NCBI GenBank assembly: GCA_021927905.1
Contig: BLLK01000074.1
Coordinates: forward strand, 834,139-898,138
Direction of reading: 5' to 3'
Source of the DNA: Chaetoceros tenuissimus
Taxonomy: Eukaryota; Bacillariophyta; Thalassiosirophyceae; Chaetocerotales; Chaetocerotaceae
DNA: 64,000 nt
How positions within the stretch are numbered: the first letter of the stretch is position 1; each line of letters begins with the position of its first letter. The translations under genes and the position numbers were made by a program. The notes beneath the pieces were generated by a model. It was not told the DNA's origin, did not search any database, and saw only the letters and a program-made list of their open reading frames with translations. Below, one piece after another: positions 10,126 to 20,884 of the stretch.

Positions 10126-11180
10126 CTAGTCCATGCAGGGCAATACATAAGAAAGCTTCATAAATCCATCATCACTACAAGTTTCAAAAAGTTTTTGCTC
10201 AAAATCTCTCACATTCTTTTGACATCCAATATTCTCTTTGAAACCGAGTGTGTATTCAATCATACTCTTTTTCTTCAAAACCCATTCATCCAATGCTACA
10301 ATTCTTGTACTGTTTGATGATAACTGTACAAAATTTTGAACCTTCTTTTCTGTCGCAACATTATGATGAACTGGTTTTCTTGCTAGTAGTGCTGGACAGA
10401 ATTGTTCAGCCAACATTTTCTGCAATGAATCAATTTCATTCATATTCATAGTAACAAGATTTGGACGATTTTCATTCAATGCATGGAACATATCACATGT
10501 CCAAATGTTATGGACACCTCCAGAAATTTCAAAAAGCTTTGGTTTAATCACCTTCTTCACTAAGTCGTCTTCTTTAATTGTACATGTATGGTCAGTATCA
10601 TTTTTTGTACAAATGTAAAGTCTCGAGCAGCATTACGAGCTGGTACATTACCATCACAGAATACCTGCATGACTTGTTTGATCCCTGATGCTAGCCTACT
10701 TGTCTCGTCTCTATGAATGTACACAATTAAACTATCTTTCGACGCGCCTTTGAGTAATGATCTCATGGCATTCCCATTTAATACATGTCCAATATGTAAT
10801 TTTGGAATGTCATATGATTGTGTAAGCCATTGCTCACGAAGAGTTGGTACCTGAAATTCAAGTTGAAAATCAGCAGTATTTCCATAACAACTTCTTGCAA
10901 AATCGATCAACGATGATCCTCCGGCTTTTGGAGGCATTACAATAAAAATGTGTTCGTGATCGTCAACATTTCTTTTGAACTCATTTTTGTTCAAGCACAT
11001 TGAATTGTCATCATGTCTGGTTAGAGTAAGATTGTTCATGCTGCTAGTGCTGGTCGTGGTACCAACAAATGTGGTAGTACCACGTAGTGTTTGTCCTTTA
11101 CTTTGAGCATAGATGACGAAGACACCAAGAAGGAAAGTAATCACAAAAAAAGCTGCAGCTCTACCAAAAGATTGATCCAT
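10126..11180 (-). pseudogene. Type II sulfotransferase-like gene broken by one homopolymer frameshift
   Basis: The first frame (11180 to 10560) encodes a signal anchor (about residues 10-25) and the PAPS-binding motif PPKAGGSS (83-90), the 5'-phosphosulfate loop of sulfotransferases. It also has a 3'-phosphate motif, YIHRDETSRLASG (154-166). At a run of six T on the + strand (10601-10606) the frame is lost after Gln192. The next frame continues with plausible protein (NDTDHTCTIKEDD... onward) to a stop at 10126, giving about 350 residues in total, a normal sulfotransferase length. No splice solution restores the frame: the GT..AG candidate is 51 nt and leads to a stop. The heptamer does not fit the canonical -1 slippery rule. 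So it is either a one-base sequencing error in an intact gene or a very young pseudogene. It probably acted on Golgi glycans. Confidence 0.75.
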
Positions 11181-11316
11181 CCTTTATTTGTTCTGCTTGT
11201 TAGTTGGATAGAATATTATAATATTATGGCTGTTGCTCTTGCTATTTTTGAAACTTTTGAAACTTTTGAAACCCATTTTCAATTTGACCGTTTTTTCATG
11301 TGAAATGTCTCGTAGT

Positions 11317-11356
11317 CTAATTTTATAGGTTTTTAGCTTTTTCTTTCCAGGACCGC
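11317..11356 (-). promoter_or_regulatory. Promoter block shared with the other sulfotransferase-like gene
   Basis: Read on the minus strand, this block runs GCGGTCCTGGA, AGA, AA, GCTAAAA, then ATAAAATTAG. It lies 137 bp upstream of the sulfotransferase ATG at 11180. The same order of words occurs at 26943-26980, 100 bp upstream of the start of the tandem sulfotransferase-like gene. Both blocks have TACG-rich sequence just upstream. Conservation in matching position and orientation suggests a core promoter or common regulator site; a transposon remnant is the alternative. Confidence 0.55.
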
Positions 11357-11476
11357 TATCGGTACGAACGTACATAGTCTATGAAAATTAGGGATTTTTA
11401 AAAAAATACAGAGTCATTTCCTAGAAGTTCCGGTAAAACGCGTTTTTTCTCGTCGTACGTACATGAAGGGTTATAT

Positions 11477-11719
11477 TCAAAAACTGTTCAGCCGGAAAAT
11501 GAAAAAAACTGGTAATTTTACTGAAATCCAGACTACAACATTATCTACGAGTACTGCTATTGTTATCAAACAAAAAATGAGCAGTGTTTTCAAAGCACTA
11601 GCAGTAGAAACAATTCTCCAATAATGAAAATCGTTCCAAATACAACAATATGAATCTGAGAAGAACCATTGGAAAATGTTTACATTTATGTCGTCTTTTG
11701 TACGTAGCATGATTCCCAT
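11477..11719 (-). pseudogene. Decayed signal-anchor first exon (relic)
   Basis: The minus-strand frame starts MGIMLRTKDDIN and resembles the start MEIMLHTKLVLS of the ORF at 22011-22325 on the other strand. Similarity continues upstream of both ATGs for about 150 bp, so these are two copies of the same promoter plus first exon. Here the frame diverges soon after the start, and no downstream catalytic domain is attached. I see it as a degenerate gene 5' end. The protein function is unknown beyond the likely membrane anchor. Confidence 0.5.
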
Positions 11720-11865
11720 ATTGTGTTGTCATTTCAATGTGTAGCACTCACTTTATGTTTCCTTTTAGAGTTCCGTGGTCAAAACGAGAAAACATCTAAT
11801 TGTATCTGCCGGCACAATCCTCAATAATTTTGTTACTTCTAATTTGAATGCCTAGCTAAATGTCA
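11695..11865 (+). repeat. Left arm, part 1, of an interrupted inverted duplication
   Basis: This matches the reverse complement of about 21875-22020. Both arms contain the words CATATTGTGTTGTCATTTCA, TGTGTAGCACTCACTTTATG and GTGGTCAAAACGAGAAAACA in the same order. The continuation of the match resumes at 15345 after the TIR element. Confidence 0.8.
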
Positions 11866-11876
11866 GCCACAGAGGT

Positions 11877-14800
11877 CGTCAGAAAAAGCGCATTATCCAA
11901 CTGCACTTTTATCATTCAATCATAACATGGAAAATATACATTGACTTGACAATAATATCATAGATAGATCATATTATTCATAATAGCTCATGTGTGCAGT
12001 GCAGATGACTTATGTTTTCATCGCGAATGACTCTTTCTTATTGAAATGACTTATATTATACTAAATGAATGAAATGAGGACAATATTACCGTGACTGACC
12101 TAAACAAAGCTAAATGATACTTTTCTGCGATCCCATTATGCGTTTTTAGCCAAACTCGTATTTGTCGAGCGTTGAATGAAGAATCATCTTGACATCATCA
12201 ACCGCACAACACTTTTATTTCACATCTTTTCCTTCACAACGTTTCACCTACAGCAAGAAATAATTGCAAATTTGAGTACCCAATATATATATATCAACGT
12301 ATATGCACCTAATTGATCCTTGGGCGAGTGAGAGTTTTGGAGATTTACTTTTATCGATGAGCTAGACGATAGATTACAGGACTTGACGAGCGAAAACCGT
12401 TCTCGACCATATATTTTTAATTTCAGCTTAGTTCAAATATAAATTTGCTGGTATATAATAATTGGAACATATGTAGCCTAGTTAAAGAGTGAAAATCCAT
12501 CTTCTTCACTTTTATCTTCCTTCAGAAGTAAGCTAATGATAGTTTTTATAAAACTGTATTTAGGGGAGAGTAATAAATATGTAGAAAGTTCTGGAAAATA
12601 TAAAATGATTTCAGGACAAAAGTATATGAATAATGAGATTCATATAGTATCTGCAAAGAAGAATGCCTAAATCATTTCATTAAGATTAGATGTTTGGATT
12701 TTCTGTTCGTGGGAATGAACATATTATGACATTTAGCTTTGTCTGAGTCATTTGTCACACATGCCAGTTAAAATGAGTAGGGTATGAGCCGGGACTCACG
12801 AAATGAGTAGGGTTTGAGTCTAGCTCCCGAGAAATGAAGTGTTTTCATGTTGAATGATTATTTGAGAGTGTTAGAATGCTGATAAAGGGCAATTTTTCGA
12901 TATCATAGGTATAGTCAACTCACGGTGGCTTCGGATAACGAACTGGTGCATTTTCAAGCAAGATTTGGAGTCGGATCGACCTTCAAATTTGAATATTTGA
13001 GGTCGACAGTTGAATACATAGTGCAAAAATCAACTTTTACTCAACAGAATTCGATGCTGTATAGCTCAAAACGTTGTTCTAGGTAATGAAGAAGAACGGT
13101 GTATATAGTAAGCGGACCTTTTTACATTGATATGATTTCCAAGTGACTGGTGAAAAAAATTACTCAAAGATTTGAACCACCTCATTTCCAATCGATGTGC
13201 AAACTTTTGGGACCTGTCTTGATGTAATTACGGATCACGAGTATAAACCATCTTCGCTCAATACTTTGAATTAAAACATTCAAGTTTTACTTCTCTTCCA
13301 GAGTCCATGGTACTTGAGTAAATCTAAATAATGTAGTCAATTTCCTTGCTCAAAAATTAAATATGCATGCAATTTAAGTATAATCTAAATACACAGCCGT
13401 GCATGGCTAATTAGTAATCGCTTTTACTGTATAAATAATGAAGATCTCAAGCTTGGGAAACATCTCAAGCTTATCTTTATAGAGTATGGCAGTAAAACGT
13501 TATTTCAAGTTTATTTTTACGATATTTCAACATTGTTTTTTCGTATGGTTTCTTCTGTAGTGGCCTCAGAAGCTCCAAAACTTCGTCATAGTATCTATTT
13601 GTAATGGTGGTTTGGAATTTTTACGAATTATAGCTCCATCTATTCGAATAATAAAAATACAAGTACCGATAGCCTATTTTGGCTAAATTTCAAACTCAAA
13701 TCAAAAGAAAGAATAGCTTGAGAAAAGTTTGTAGACGTTCTCAAAATGATATAGGTAGGATATAAAAGGCTTAACATATGTATGGGTTAGGAGTATAAAT
13801 GCTCAAAAAACTTCAACTGTCCAAAATGCTCCGCTTGAGTACAATATTACCTCGACAAATATGCGAGGTACGTTATCTTTAACTCAGCGACTCTTAAAGT
13901 TATGAATACGCCTCCTCCACTTTACTTCTCTCGTTAAAAATCAACTTTAATGGTTCTTAGGTAGATGTTATGCTGTCCTATAATCGATTTTTGGCTCGAT
14001 ACAAGTTTGGAGGAGCGAAAGAAAGGATTTAAGTATAAATACCAATGACGGTCGAGTCATATGTGAAATACATAAGTATCAATAAAATGAAACTTATGAC
14101 GAATTAGAAGATATATAACATAATATTAATAAAAAGCTATACTTGTATGAATGTACTTTTCGATGCTGAACTACTTGTTTCTATTATATTATTTTTCTAA
14201 TATGTGAGTATAAATTTAACAGGTATTCAGACGTTGCGAATACGTCATACTACGAAGACATATACGTACACAAGATTTGAATTAGTGTCAACACGGAGAA
14301 ACGGTCATTCTGATTCAAAAAAGCGCAGCGAGCAGAAGCAGCAGCACAGCAAACGACACATAAATCAAATCATTCAACACACCTCCACTTCACAGCATGA
14401 TATGATCAAAAGCAATACACGCTAATACATAAGAGATACAGAAATGTATTTTCATTATGTATAGAAAAGAAGGACGAGGATAGCTACTGTTGCATCTAGT
14501 TTCTTGGTGAGTAACAGTGACGATGGAAGATTTGTTTCTTGTCTCTTGTTCTTCTTTTCCCTCATCCTCCTCTTTTGTTCTAGTACTTGCCCACTTTGTG
14601 CTATCGATATACACGTTCTTTCCTTTGTGTATAGAATCATTCTACGGCAAAGATGGAATTACTCCACAGATGAATCAAAGAATAAGGTGAGTTCAACGAT
14701 TATGAACACGACATCTCCTTTCTTTCACTCATCAACATCGACTAACACTTTTCATATATCAGTAGCTAGTGTAATGCTATGTGACTATCAATACTAGGCA

Positions 14801-15342
14801 GCAGCAAAGGAAAAAAATTTCCGGAAATGGCAAAAAAGACTCGATGGCACATATCTTTTAGTTTTGTTTCATATACGATCATCTTCAAGGCGGCTGGTTG
14901 GTACTTAACTGGAACGAATGAATGAGGGCAATGTATTGCTTTGAATAGGATCTCTAAGTTTGGAAAATCAAATAAGTGTTGAGAACCAGCCTAAATGTTT
15001 TACATAGAATAATATTGATAAGAACAAATGCATCTATTTTCAAAAGCTTTGAATGATATATAATGAAATTCGACGACTCATTTCTACATTAGATTACATT
15101 TTATGAGACATTTCCTTTGATTATCATAGTCAAGTCTTTTACTTGTATGAGTTGTTTTGGATTGAAAATATGAGTCAATTTCAAAACTGAAATGATTCAA
15201 TTTTTGTCGCATTTGAGCCAATTGCGATGATTGATCTGGCGCCAAAAGTGCACTTTGTAGATGATGATATGAGTCAATATTTAGCTGATATGAGTCAATA
15301 CTGTTGAAATGATTGCATATGGATAATGTGCTTTTTCTGACG
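11877..15342. mobile_element. 3.47-kb non-autonomous DNA transposon with 22-bp terminal inverted repeats
   Basis: The left end (11877-11898) begins CGTCAGAAAAAG and ends CATTATCC. The right end (15321-15342) is its reverse complement with one mismatch. The flanks are contiguous in a second, uninterrupted copy of the region (reverse complement of 21600-22020), so this is an insertion relative to that empty-site-like copy. No transposase-like ORF lies inside; the ORFs at 14204-14425 and 14504-14797 have no recognisable features. Subterminal TGAGTCAA / TGACTCAT-like words recur near the right end. I could not define a target site duplication, so the superfamily is unknown. Confidence 0.7.
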
Positions 15343-15344
15343 GT

Positions 15345-15625
15345 TTCTAAAACTGTTGCTATTTGAGAACTGATATTTTCCCTTTTCTCATTTCCATGTC
15401 TTTCAAATATATAGTGCAGGTTTTACACTAAACGAAGCTTCAGGAAAATTTGGTATTGATGTTTTGCTTTTTCATACTCCGCTGAGATGATTCTTAACAA
15501 AGCAGCCAAACACTATCAATTATCGTTCTCGTTTAGGAGGCTATCTTGTGTTCTGTTTGTTTCTTCTAGCACCGATTTTGATCTCATTAGTTTCATAAGT
15601 CTCATCAATTTAACACAACATAAAA
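15345..15625 (+). repeat. Left arm, part 2, of the interrupted inverted duplication
   Basis: This matches the reverse complement of about 21597-21852. Shared words in order include TTGCTATTTGAGAACTGATA, CACTATC, CGTTCTCGTTTAG, CTATCTTGTGTTCTG, and CACCGATTTTGATCTCATT followed by TTTCATAAGTCTCATCA. The arms are clearly diverged, so the duplication is not recent. Confidence 0.8.
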
Positions 15626-15915
15626 CTCGTACGTTAGCAGCTCCCTTATCATTTATTTTTTCATGATTGAATTGTGCAAAGAGGCAGACAGCCACTCCTC
15701 TATCCCAGCATTCTTCTTGAGAACTCTACACTTGAACTCCGATAGAACAATTCGGATACACCACCACACTCCCTTATGTATGTAGTGATCATTGTGTTTC
15801 TTGTTTTAAACAAAGAAGCTTGCATCAAGTTATGAAAAGAATAGGACCTTCTTTGACAAAAAGCAACAACAAGTTTTTTAGCACACAAAAAAGTTGTTTG
15901 ATGTACAAAAAAAGA
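15626..15915. other. Spacer with no feature seen
   Basis: AT-rich, with no gene or repeat recognised. It ends in an A-rich stretch whose last eight bases (15908-15915) form one copy of the presumed target site duplication of the transposon pair. Confidence 0.4.
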
Positions 15916-15966
15916 GGCAACCGGCCTGCTGGTGTGGACCCTTTTAAAAATATGTAAATAATGTCA

Positions 15967-16014
15967 AAATAGCTATTAAAAAGCTTGTAGACACCTGCTT
16001 TTTAATAGCTATTT
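15967..16014. repeat. Perfect 18-bp subterminal hairpin of transposon copy 1
   Basis: AAATAGCTATTAAAAAGC (15967-15984) pairs perfectly with its complement at 15997-16014 across a 12-base loop. The same structure occurs in copy 2 at 18376-18423. It may be a transposase-binding or structural site near the left end. Confidence 0.8.
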
Positions 16015-16167
16015 CAGTGTTATTTTAATTCAACGTGTAGGTACTAATATAGTATGTACTAAAAGGTGCTGCACCTTGAGCCACGACGAGATGAACACTG
16101 AACTTGACTGAACCTAATTAACACCTGATACCTTTAGTGCATTTCACTTGTCTTTATTTACTATAAC

Positions 16168-16584
16168 ATGGCAAAATCCAAACGTAAATATGTTTCTAAA
16201 ACCCTAAACTCAAACAAGGGCAAAACTACGTCAGCAGCAAAGGCAGCAAAAACCTATAAGAAAGCGACTGAGACAAGAGTACTTGCTAGAGGTCTAGCTA
16301 ATTTTGTTCAGCATGGAACCATTAGGAATATTATTGAATCACCTCGAGTGATGATAGAGAGAATGTGGAATGAGTTCCGTAGACGTGATGCAAACTATGA
16401 AGTCCGTAGACCAACTCATACAAATAATGATGACTACTACGATGTGAAAGAAAGCACTAGAACTGAAGACGAATTAAATCAAGATGATGGTGATGACGAT
16501 GGTGATGGCTCTTCTTTTGAAGAAGATTCAAGCTACTTCAATGATATCAAAATTAGTGTCATAGAATCTTTCGAACTTTCCTAA
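16168..16584 (+). pseudogene. N-terminal fragment of transposase-like protein (copy 1)
   Basis: This frame encodes a Lys-rich start (MAKSKRKYVSKTLNSNKG), a helix-forming stretch and an Asp-rich run, 138 aa in all. It is identical to copy 2 except for one residue up to residue ~131. The deletion junction near 16561 then adds a short out-of-frame tail and a stop. The cysteine-rich domain kept in copy 2 is missing here, so this fragment cannot be a working transposase. Confidence 0.75.
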
Positions 16585-17551
16585 GATTGGACATTATAAT
16601 ACATGGATGATAGATGCCCATGTTAAGGTGTATGAACGGAATCATAATGAGCTTTTGTATCCAACGTGGATTTGTGCTTCTGACTTTGCACCTACAGAAG
16701 AAAAGTTTGGTTTCGTATCACTCGTTGGTAAAGAACTAGAAAAAGAAATAAATGACACTGTCAAGGTTAGAGATGATAAAATGACACCTACGGCAAAATA
16801 CTTATCTAAAGCATGTGGAATGGTAGTACACCCAAGACCATGGTCGACAGAGTACGAATGTAAGTGCTTGTATCAAAAGTTGTTTACCGAAGCAACCAAG
16901 ATTCATAAGAACATGGACAAAGTTGATGAGCTAATGACTCGGCTTATTTTAAAACATGTCGATGGCGTGAAGGTCTTTCCCAAGACTAAAGCGTACAATC
17001 GCATCTATCGCAAGCGTCGTAAACATTATGAAACATTGCAAAAAGCTTCAAGATTGATGGCTAGGGACGAGACGCTCTTACATTCGGTTAATATACTTAC
17101 TGCTCATCAAAAACAAGGATATGAAAAGCCAACAGCAGAAGCGTCTTCTGATGTAGACATGAATACAGAGGATGTTAATGCCGAAGAATCTACTCTGGAT
17201 AAGTTTGTTACGGATAACTTTGGAACGATCCAGAAACAGGATGCACCTAAAGAGCAACAGACAATGAAAAGAGTAAATCATCTCAATTTTGTTCATCCAG
17301 CATTTCCGCAATTTGCTGGTTTATATCAAGTGAATATGATTCAAGCAGCGAATCATATTTCATATCAAGCACCTCGGCATGAAAGAAATTTGGTGCTACC
17401 AGTACGTGGACCAGATAAGATTTGTGTTCGTCAAGAAAGGAAATGTAAGAATTGTAAGAAAGGTAAATCGGATGGATGTAGAGGCGGTTCTACAAGAAGA
17501 CCGAGAAACCAACCACAGCGGTATTGTGACACTCACCAGTGCTATTTTTAA
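16565..17551 (+). pseudogene. C-terminal part of transposase-like protein (copy 1)
   Basis: The open frame follows the deletion junction at about 16561; its first ATG is at 16607. The part up to about 16911 (containing NELLYPTWICASDFAP and EKFGFVSLVGKEL) is absent from copy 2. From 16912 on it is shared: a basic region with many Tyr/Arg residues, then a C-terminal cysteine cluster CKNCKKGKSDGC ... YCDTHQC that should bind zinc. It is out of frame with the N-terminal fragment. The cysteine-tailed architecture resembles transposases carrying the DUF6729-type domain, which is an inference from memory of the family. Confidence 0.65.
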
Positions 17552-18318
17552 ATCAAATAATAAGAGCATGTAATCATGAAACACTCATTATTTCTTTTCC
17601 TTCATTTTTTTCCGCTTCTAGGCCTATTCCAGAGATTTTTATGAGAAGTACAGCAACGGTCAAAAATTGAAATGCCATTGAACAACAGCGAGTACATGAA
17701 CATAACGAACTTCTCACTCATTGCATAATCCAAGTCGCTTTTTCCGACTCTCTTCCGCTATGCAATGCATAACATTCATGAACAGTTACTGAATATGCTC
17801 CTAAAATGATTTTGTCGTGTCCATATTTCAGAGACCTAGAAGGATACGAGATGCTAGCATGAAGATATGACCTCTGATCCTAGTTGCACAAGGAAAGATA
17901 CGGAGGAAAGATATGGACTCTATCAGGAACCTTTCTGCTTAAAAGCCACTGCTGTCTACTACTGATTCTCTCTATTGGTGTTGGTGGATACAAAAAGCTA
18001 GACTCACTTGTCGTCATGTGTGGCATTGTCAGATTGTTTCTCGAGGAGATTGTGAATACCGACAGCCCAGTCAAGTCATTTTGAGGAGAAAAGATTTGTG
18101 CATAATATAGATATATCGTAAAATAAAATGCATTGGCTCATGGTATCTTGTTGATTGAATCAACATCGAAGAAAGATTCCATGAGTTCAATTGTTTTTGT
18201 CATGGCCTCCCTCCCGTACGTTGAAATATTTTTCAGTGACAATTTTCGACGACTCGTGTCATAAAGCTAAAATCATATTTATATTTTAAAAAAACTCCAC
18301 ACCTGTGGGTCGGTTGCC
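17552..18318 (+). other. 3' non-coding part of transposon copy 1
   Basis: About 770 bp shared with copy 2 at 20076-20841. It has only short ORFs in both directions (for example 17884-18084) and no recognised domain, and ends with the right terminal inverted repeat. Confidence 0.6.
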
Positions 18319-18375
18319 TTTCTTGGCAACCGGCCTGCTGGTGTGGACCCTTTTAAAAATATGTAAATAATGTCA

Positions 18376-18423
18376 AAATAGCTATTAAAAAGCTTGTAGA
18401 CACCTGCTTTTTAATAGCTATTT
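18376..18423. repeat. Perfect 18-bp subterminal hairpin of transposon copy 2
   Basis: Same arms and 12-base loop as in copy 1, at the same distance from the left end. Its conservation in both copies reflects either recent common origin or functional need. Confidence 0.8.
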
Positions 18424-18576
18424 CAGTGTTATTTTAATTCAACGTGTAGGTACTAATATTGTATGTACTAAAAGGTGCTGCACCTTGAGCCACGACGAGA
18501 TGAACACTGAACTTGACTGAACCTAATTAACACCTGATACCTTTAGTGCATTTCACTTGTCTTTATTTACTATAAC

Positions 18577-19458
18577 ATGGCAAAATCCAAACGTAAATAT
18601 GTTTCTAAAACCCTAAACTCAAACAAGGGCAAAACTACGTCAGCAGCAAAGGCAGCAAAAACCTATAAGAAAGCGACTGAGACAAGAGTACTTGCTAGAG
18701 GTCTAGCTAATTTTGTTCAGCATGGAACCATTAGGAATATTATTGAATCACCTCGAGTGATGATAGAGAGAATGTGGAATGAGTTCCGTAGACGTGATGC
18801 AAACTATGAAGTCCGTAGACCAACTCATACAAATAATGATGACTACTACGATGTGAAAGAAAGCACTAGAACTGAAGACGAATTAAATCAAGATGATGGT
18901 GATGACGATGGTGATGGCTCTTCTTTTGAAGAAGATTCAAGCTACTTCGATGATATCAAAATTAGTGTCATGCATAAATATGCAAAAAGCATAGTTGAAA
19001 GACTCGCTGTTGAATGCAATACAGCTGATCCTATCAAAAGCGAAGAAAAGTGGTTACTTTCCTATTTAAAAATGCATAATTTCTGGATTCGTAAAGATAC
19101 AGCTGAATACATATGCCAAAATTTAGGGATTGAATTCAACCTAGTTGGATATTATAGAGACATTCTTATGTGGCTCCCAGATGAACAGTATGGAATCGAC
19201 CCCATATGTCCAACGTGCAAGAGCAACAAGCGTATTGGTGTGCATGGATATCTAGATCTTGAGAAGACACCATGTAGGAAAGTTATTGACATTGCGGATT
19301 GGTATTGCATAGCTGGACGTAGATATAAATGTCATGAGTGCATGCAAGAAAAGCGGGAACCATATACATTCATGTCCTATGATAAAGACTCCGTGAAGCA
19401 ATTGCCACGGCGACTTTCTTTTTCGTTCCCAGCATCATGGACAAAGTTGATGAGCTAA
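18577..19458 (+). pseudogene. N-terminal half of transposase-like protein with cysteine-rich domain (copy 2)
   Basis: 293 aa. After the Lys-rich and Asp-rich start (residues 1-130), the frame continues into a segment not present in copy 1. That segment has ILMWLPDEQYGIDPICPTCKS, two CPTC/CHEC-type cysteine pairs and VIDIADWYCIAGRRYKCHEC (about 235-255). This pattern resembles the DUF6729 domain found at the start of some eukaryotic transposases (inference). The frame reads FSFPASW and then crosses a deletion junction at about 19436 into a wrong frame and stops. No acidic catalytic core can be seen, so the protein is not functional. Confidence 0.7.
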
Positions 19459-20075
19459 TGACTCGGCTTATTTTAAAACATGTCGATGGCGTGAAGGTCT
19501 TTCCCAAGACTAAAGCGTACAATCGCATCTATCGCAAGCGTCGTAAACATTATGAAACATTGCAAAAAGCTTCAAGATTGATGGCTAGGGACGAGACGCT
19601 CTTACATTCGGTTAATATACTTACTGCTCATCAAAAACAAGGATATGAAAAGCCAACAGCAGAAGCGTCTTCTGATGTAGACATGAATACAGAGGATGTT
19701 AATGCCGAAGAATCTACTCTGGATAAGTTTGTTACGGATAACTTTGGAACGATCCAGAAACAGGATGCACCTAAAGAGCGACAGACAATGAAAAGAGTAA
19801 ATCATCTCAATTTTGTTCATCCAGCATTTCCGCAATTTGCTGGTTTATATCAAGTGAATATGATTCAAGCAGCGAATCATATTTCATATCAAGCACCTCG
19901 GCATGAAAGAAATTTGGTGCTACCAGTACGTGGACCAGATAAGATTTGTGTTCGTCAAGAAAGGAAATGTAAGAATTGTAAGAAAGGTAAATCGGATGGA
20001 TGTAGAGGCGGTTCTACAAGAAGACCGAGAAACCAACCACAGCGGTATTGTGACACTCACCAGTGCTATTTTTAA
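19437..20075 (+). pseudogene. C-terminal fragment of transposase-like protein (copy 2)
   Basis: 212 aa open from MDKVDELMTRLILKHVDG to the C-terminal cysteine cluster CKNCKKGKSDGC. It is identical to the end of copy 1 apart from one residue (KERQ instead of KEQQ). The ATG at 19437 lies on the deletion junction and is in a different frame from the upstream fragment. Confidence 0.65.
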
Positions 20076-20884
20076 ATCAAATAATAAGAGCATGTAATCA
20101 TGAAACACTCATTATTTCTTTTCCTTCATTTTTTCCGCTTCTAGGCCTATTCCAGAGATTTTTATGAGAAGTACAGCAACGGTCAAAAATTGAAATGCCA
20201 TTGAACAACAGCGAGTACATGAACATAACGAACTTCTCACTCATTGCATAATCCAAGTCGCTTTTTCCGACTCTCTTCCGCTATGCAATGCATAACATTC
20301 ATGAACAGTTACTGAATATGCTCCTAAAATGATTTCGTCGTGTCCATATTTCAGAGACCTAGAAGGATACGAGATGCTAGCATGAAGATATGACCTCTGA
20401 TCCTAGTTGCACAAGGAAAGATACGGAGGAAAGATATGGACTCTATCAGGAACCTTTCTGCTTAAAAGCCACTGCTGTCTACTACTGATTCTCTCTATTG
20501 GTGTTGGTGGATACAAAAAGCTAGACTCACTTGTCGTCATGTGTGGCATTGTCAGATTGTTTCTCGAGGAGATTGTGAATACCGACAGCCCAGTCAAGTC
20601 ATTTTGAGGAGAAAAGATTTGTGCATAATATAGATATATCGTAAAATAAAATGCATTGGCTCATGGTATCTTGTTGATTGAATCAACATCGAAGAAAGAT
20701 TCCATGAGTTCAATTGTTTTTGTCATGGCCTCCCTCCCGTACGTTGAAATATTTTTCAGTGACAATTTTCGACGACTCGTGTCATAAAGCTAAAATCATA
20801 TTTATATTTTAAAAAAACTCCACACCTGTGGGTCGGTTGCCAAAAAAGAAAGGCAAACGTTGCATAGCAGAACAGATGAAGAAT

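Larger units (their letters stand above)
15916..18318 (+). mobile_element. DNA transposon copy 1, internally deleted
   Basis: The ends are imperfect terminal inverted repeats: GGCAACCGGCCTGCTGG at the left and the complement of GGCAACCGACCCACAGG at the right, both followed by TGTGGA. The copy is almost identical to copy 2 (18325-20841) outside two internal segments. A perfect 18-bp stem hairpin lies at 15967-16014. The remaining ORFs are fragments of a transposase-like protein. The 8-base flank AAAAAAGA at 15908-15915 recurs right after copy 2, not after copy 1. An 8-bp duplication fits hAT, P and some other superfamilies; the flank is low complexity, so caution is due. Confidence 0.75.
18325..20841 (+). 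mobile_element. DNA transposon copy 2, internally deleted, head-to-tail with copy 1
   Basis: It starts with the same left terminal repeat six bases (TTTCTT) after the end of copy 1 and ends at 20841, followed by AAAAAAGA (20842-20849). That sequence equals the 8 bases before copy 1. Sequence identity to copy 1 is very high (only scattered substitutions and one short indel in a T-run), except that copy 2 keeps 18971-19435 (absent from copy 1) and lacks copy 1's 16562-16911. Both are therefore different deletion products of the same longer master element. Confidence 0.75.

Noticed and set aside
10598-10612. Programmed -1 frameshift in the sulfotransferase
   Set aside because: The heptamer at the A-run (minus strand) is A AAA ATG in the zero frame, not a canonical X XXY YYZ site; a simple indel is more likely.
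14204-14797. Short ORFs inside the 3.47-kb TIR element
   Set aside because: 73 and 97 aa, low complexity or hydrophobic, overlapping ORFs on the other strand, no transposase motif.
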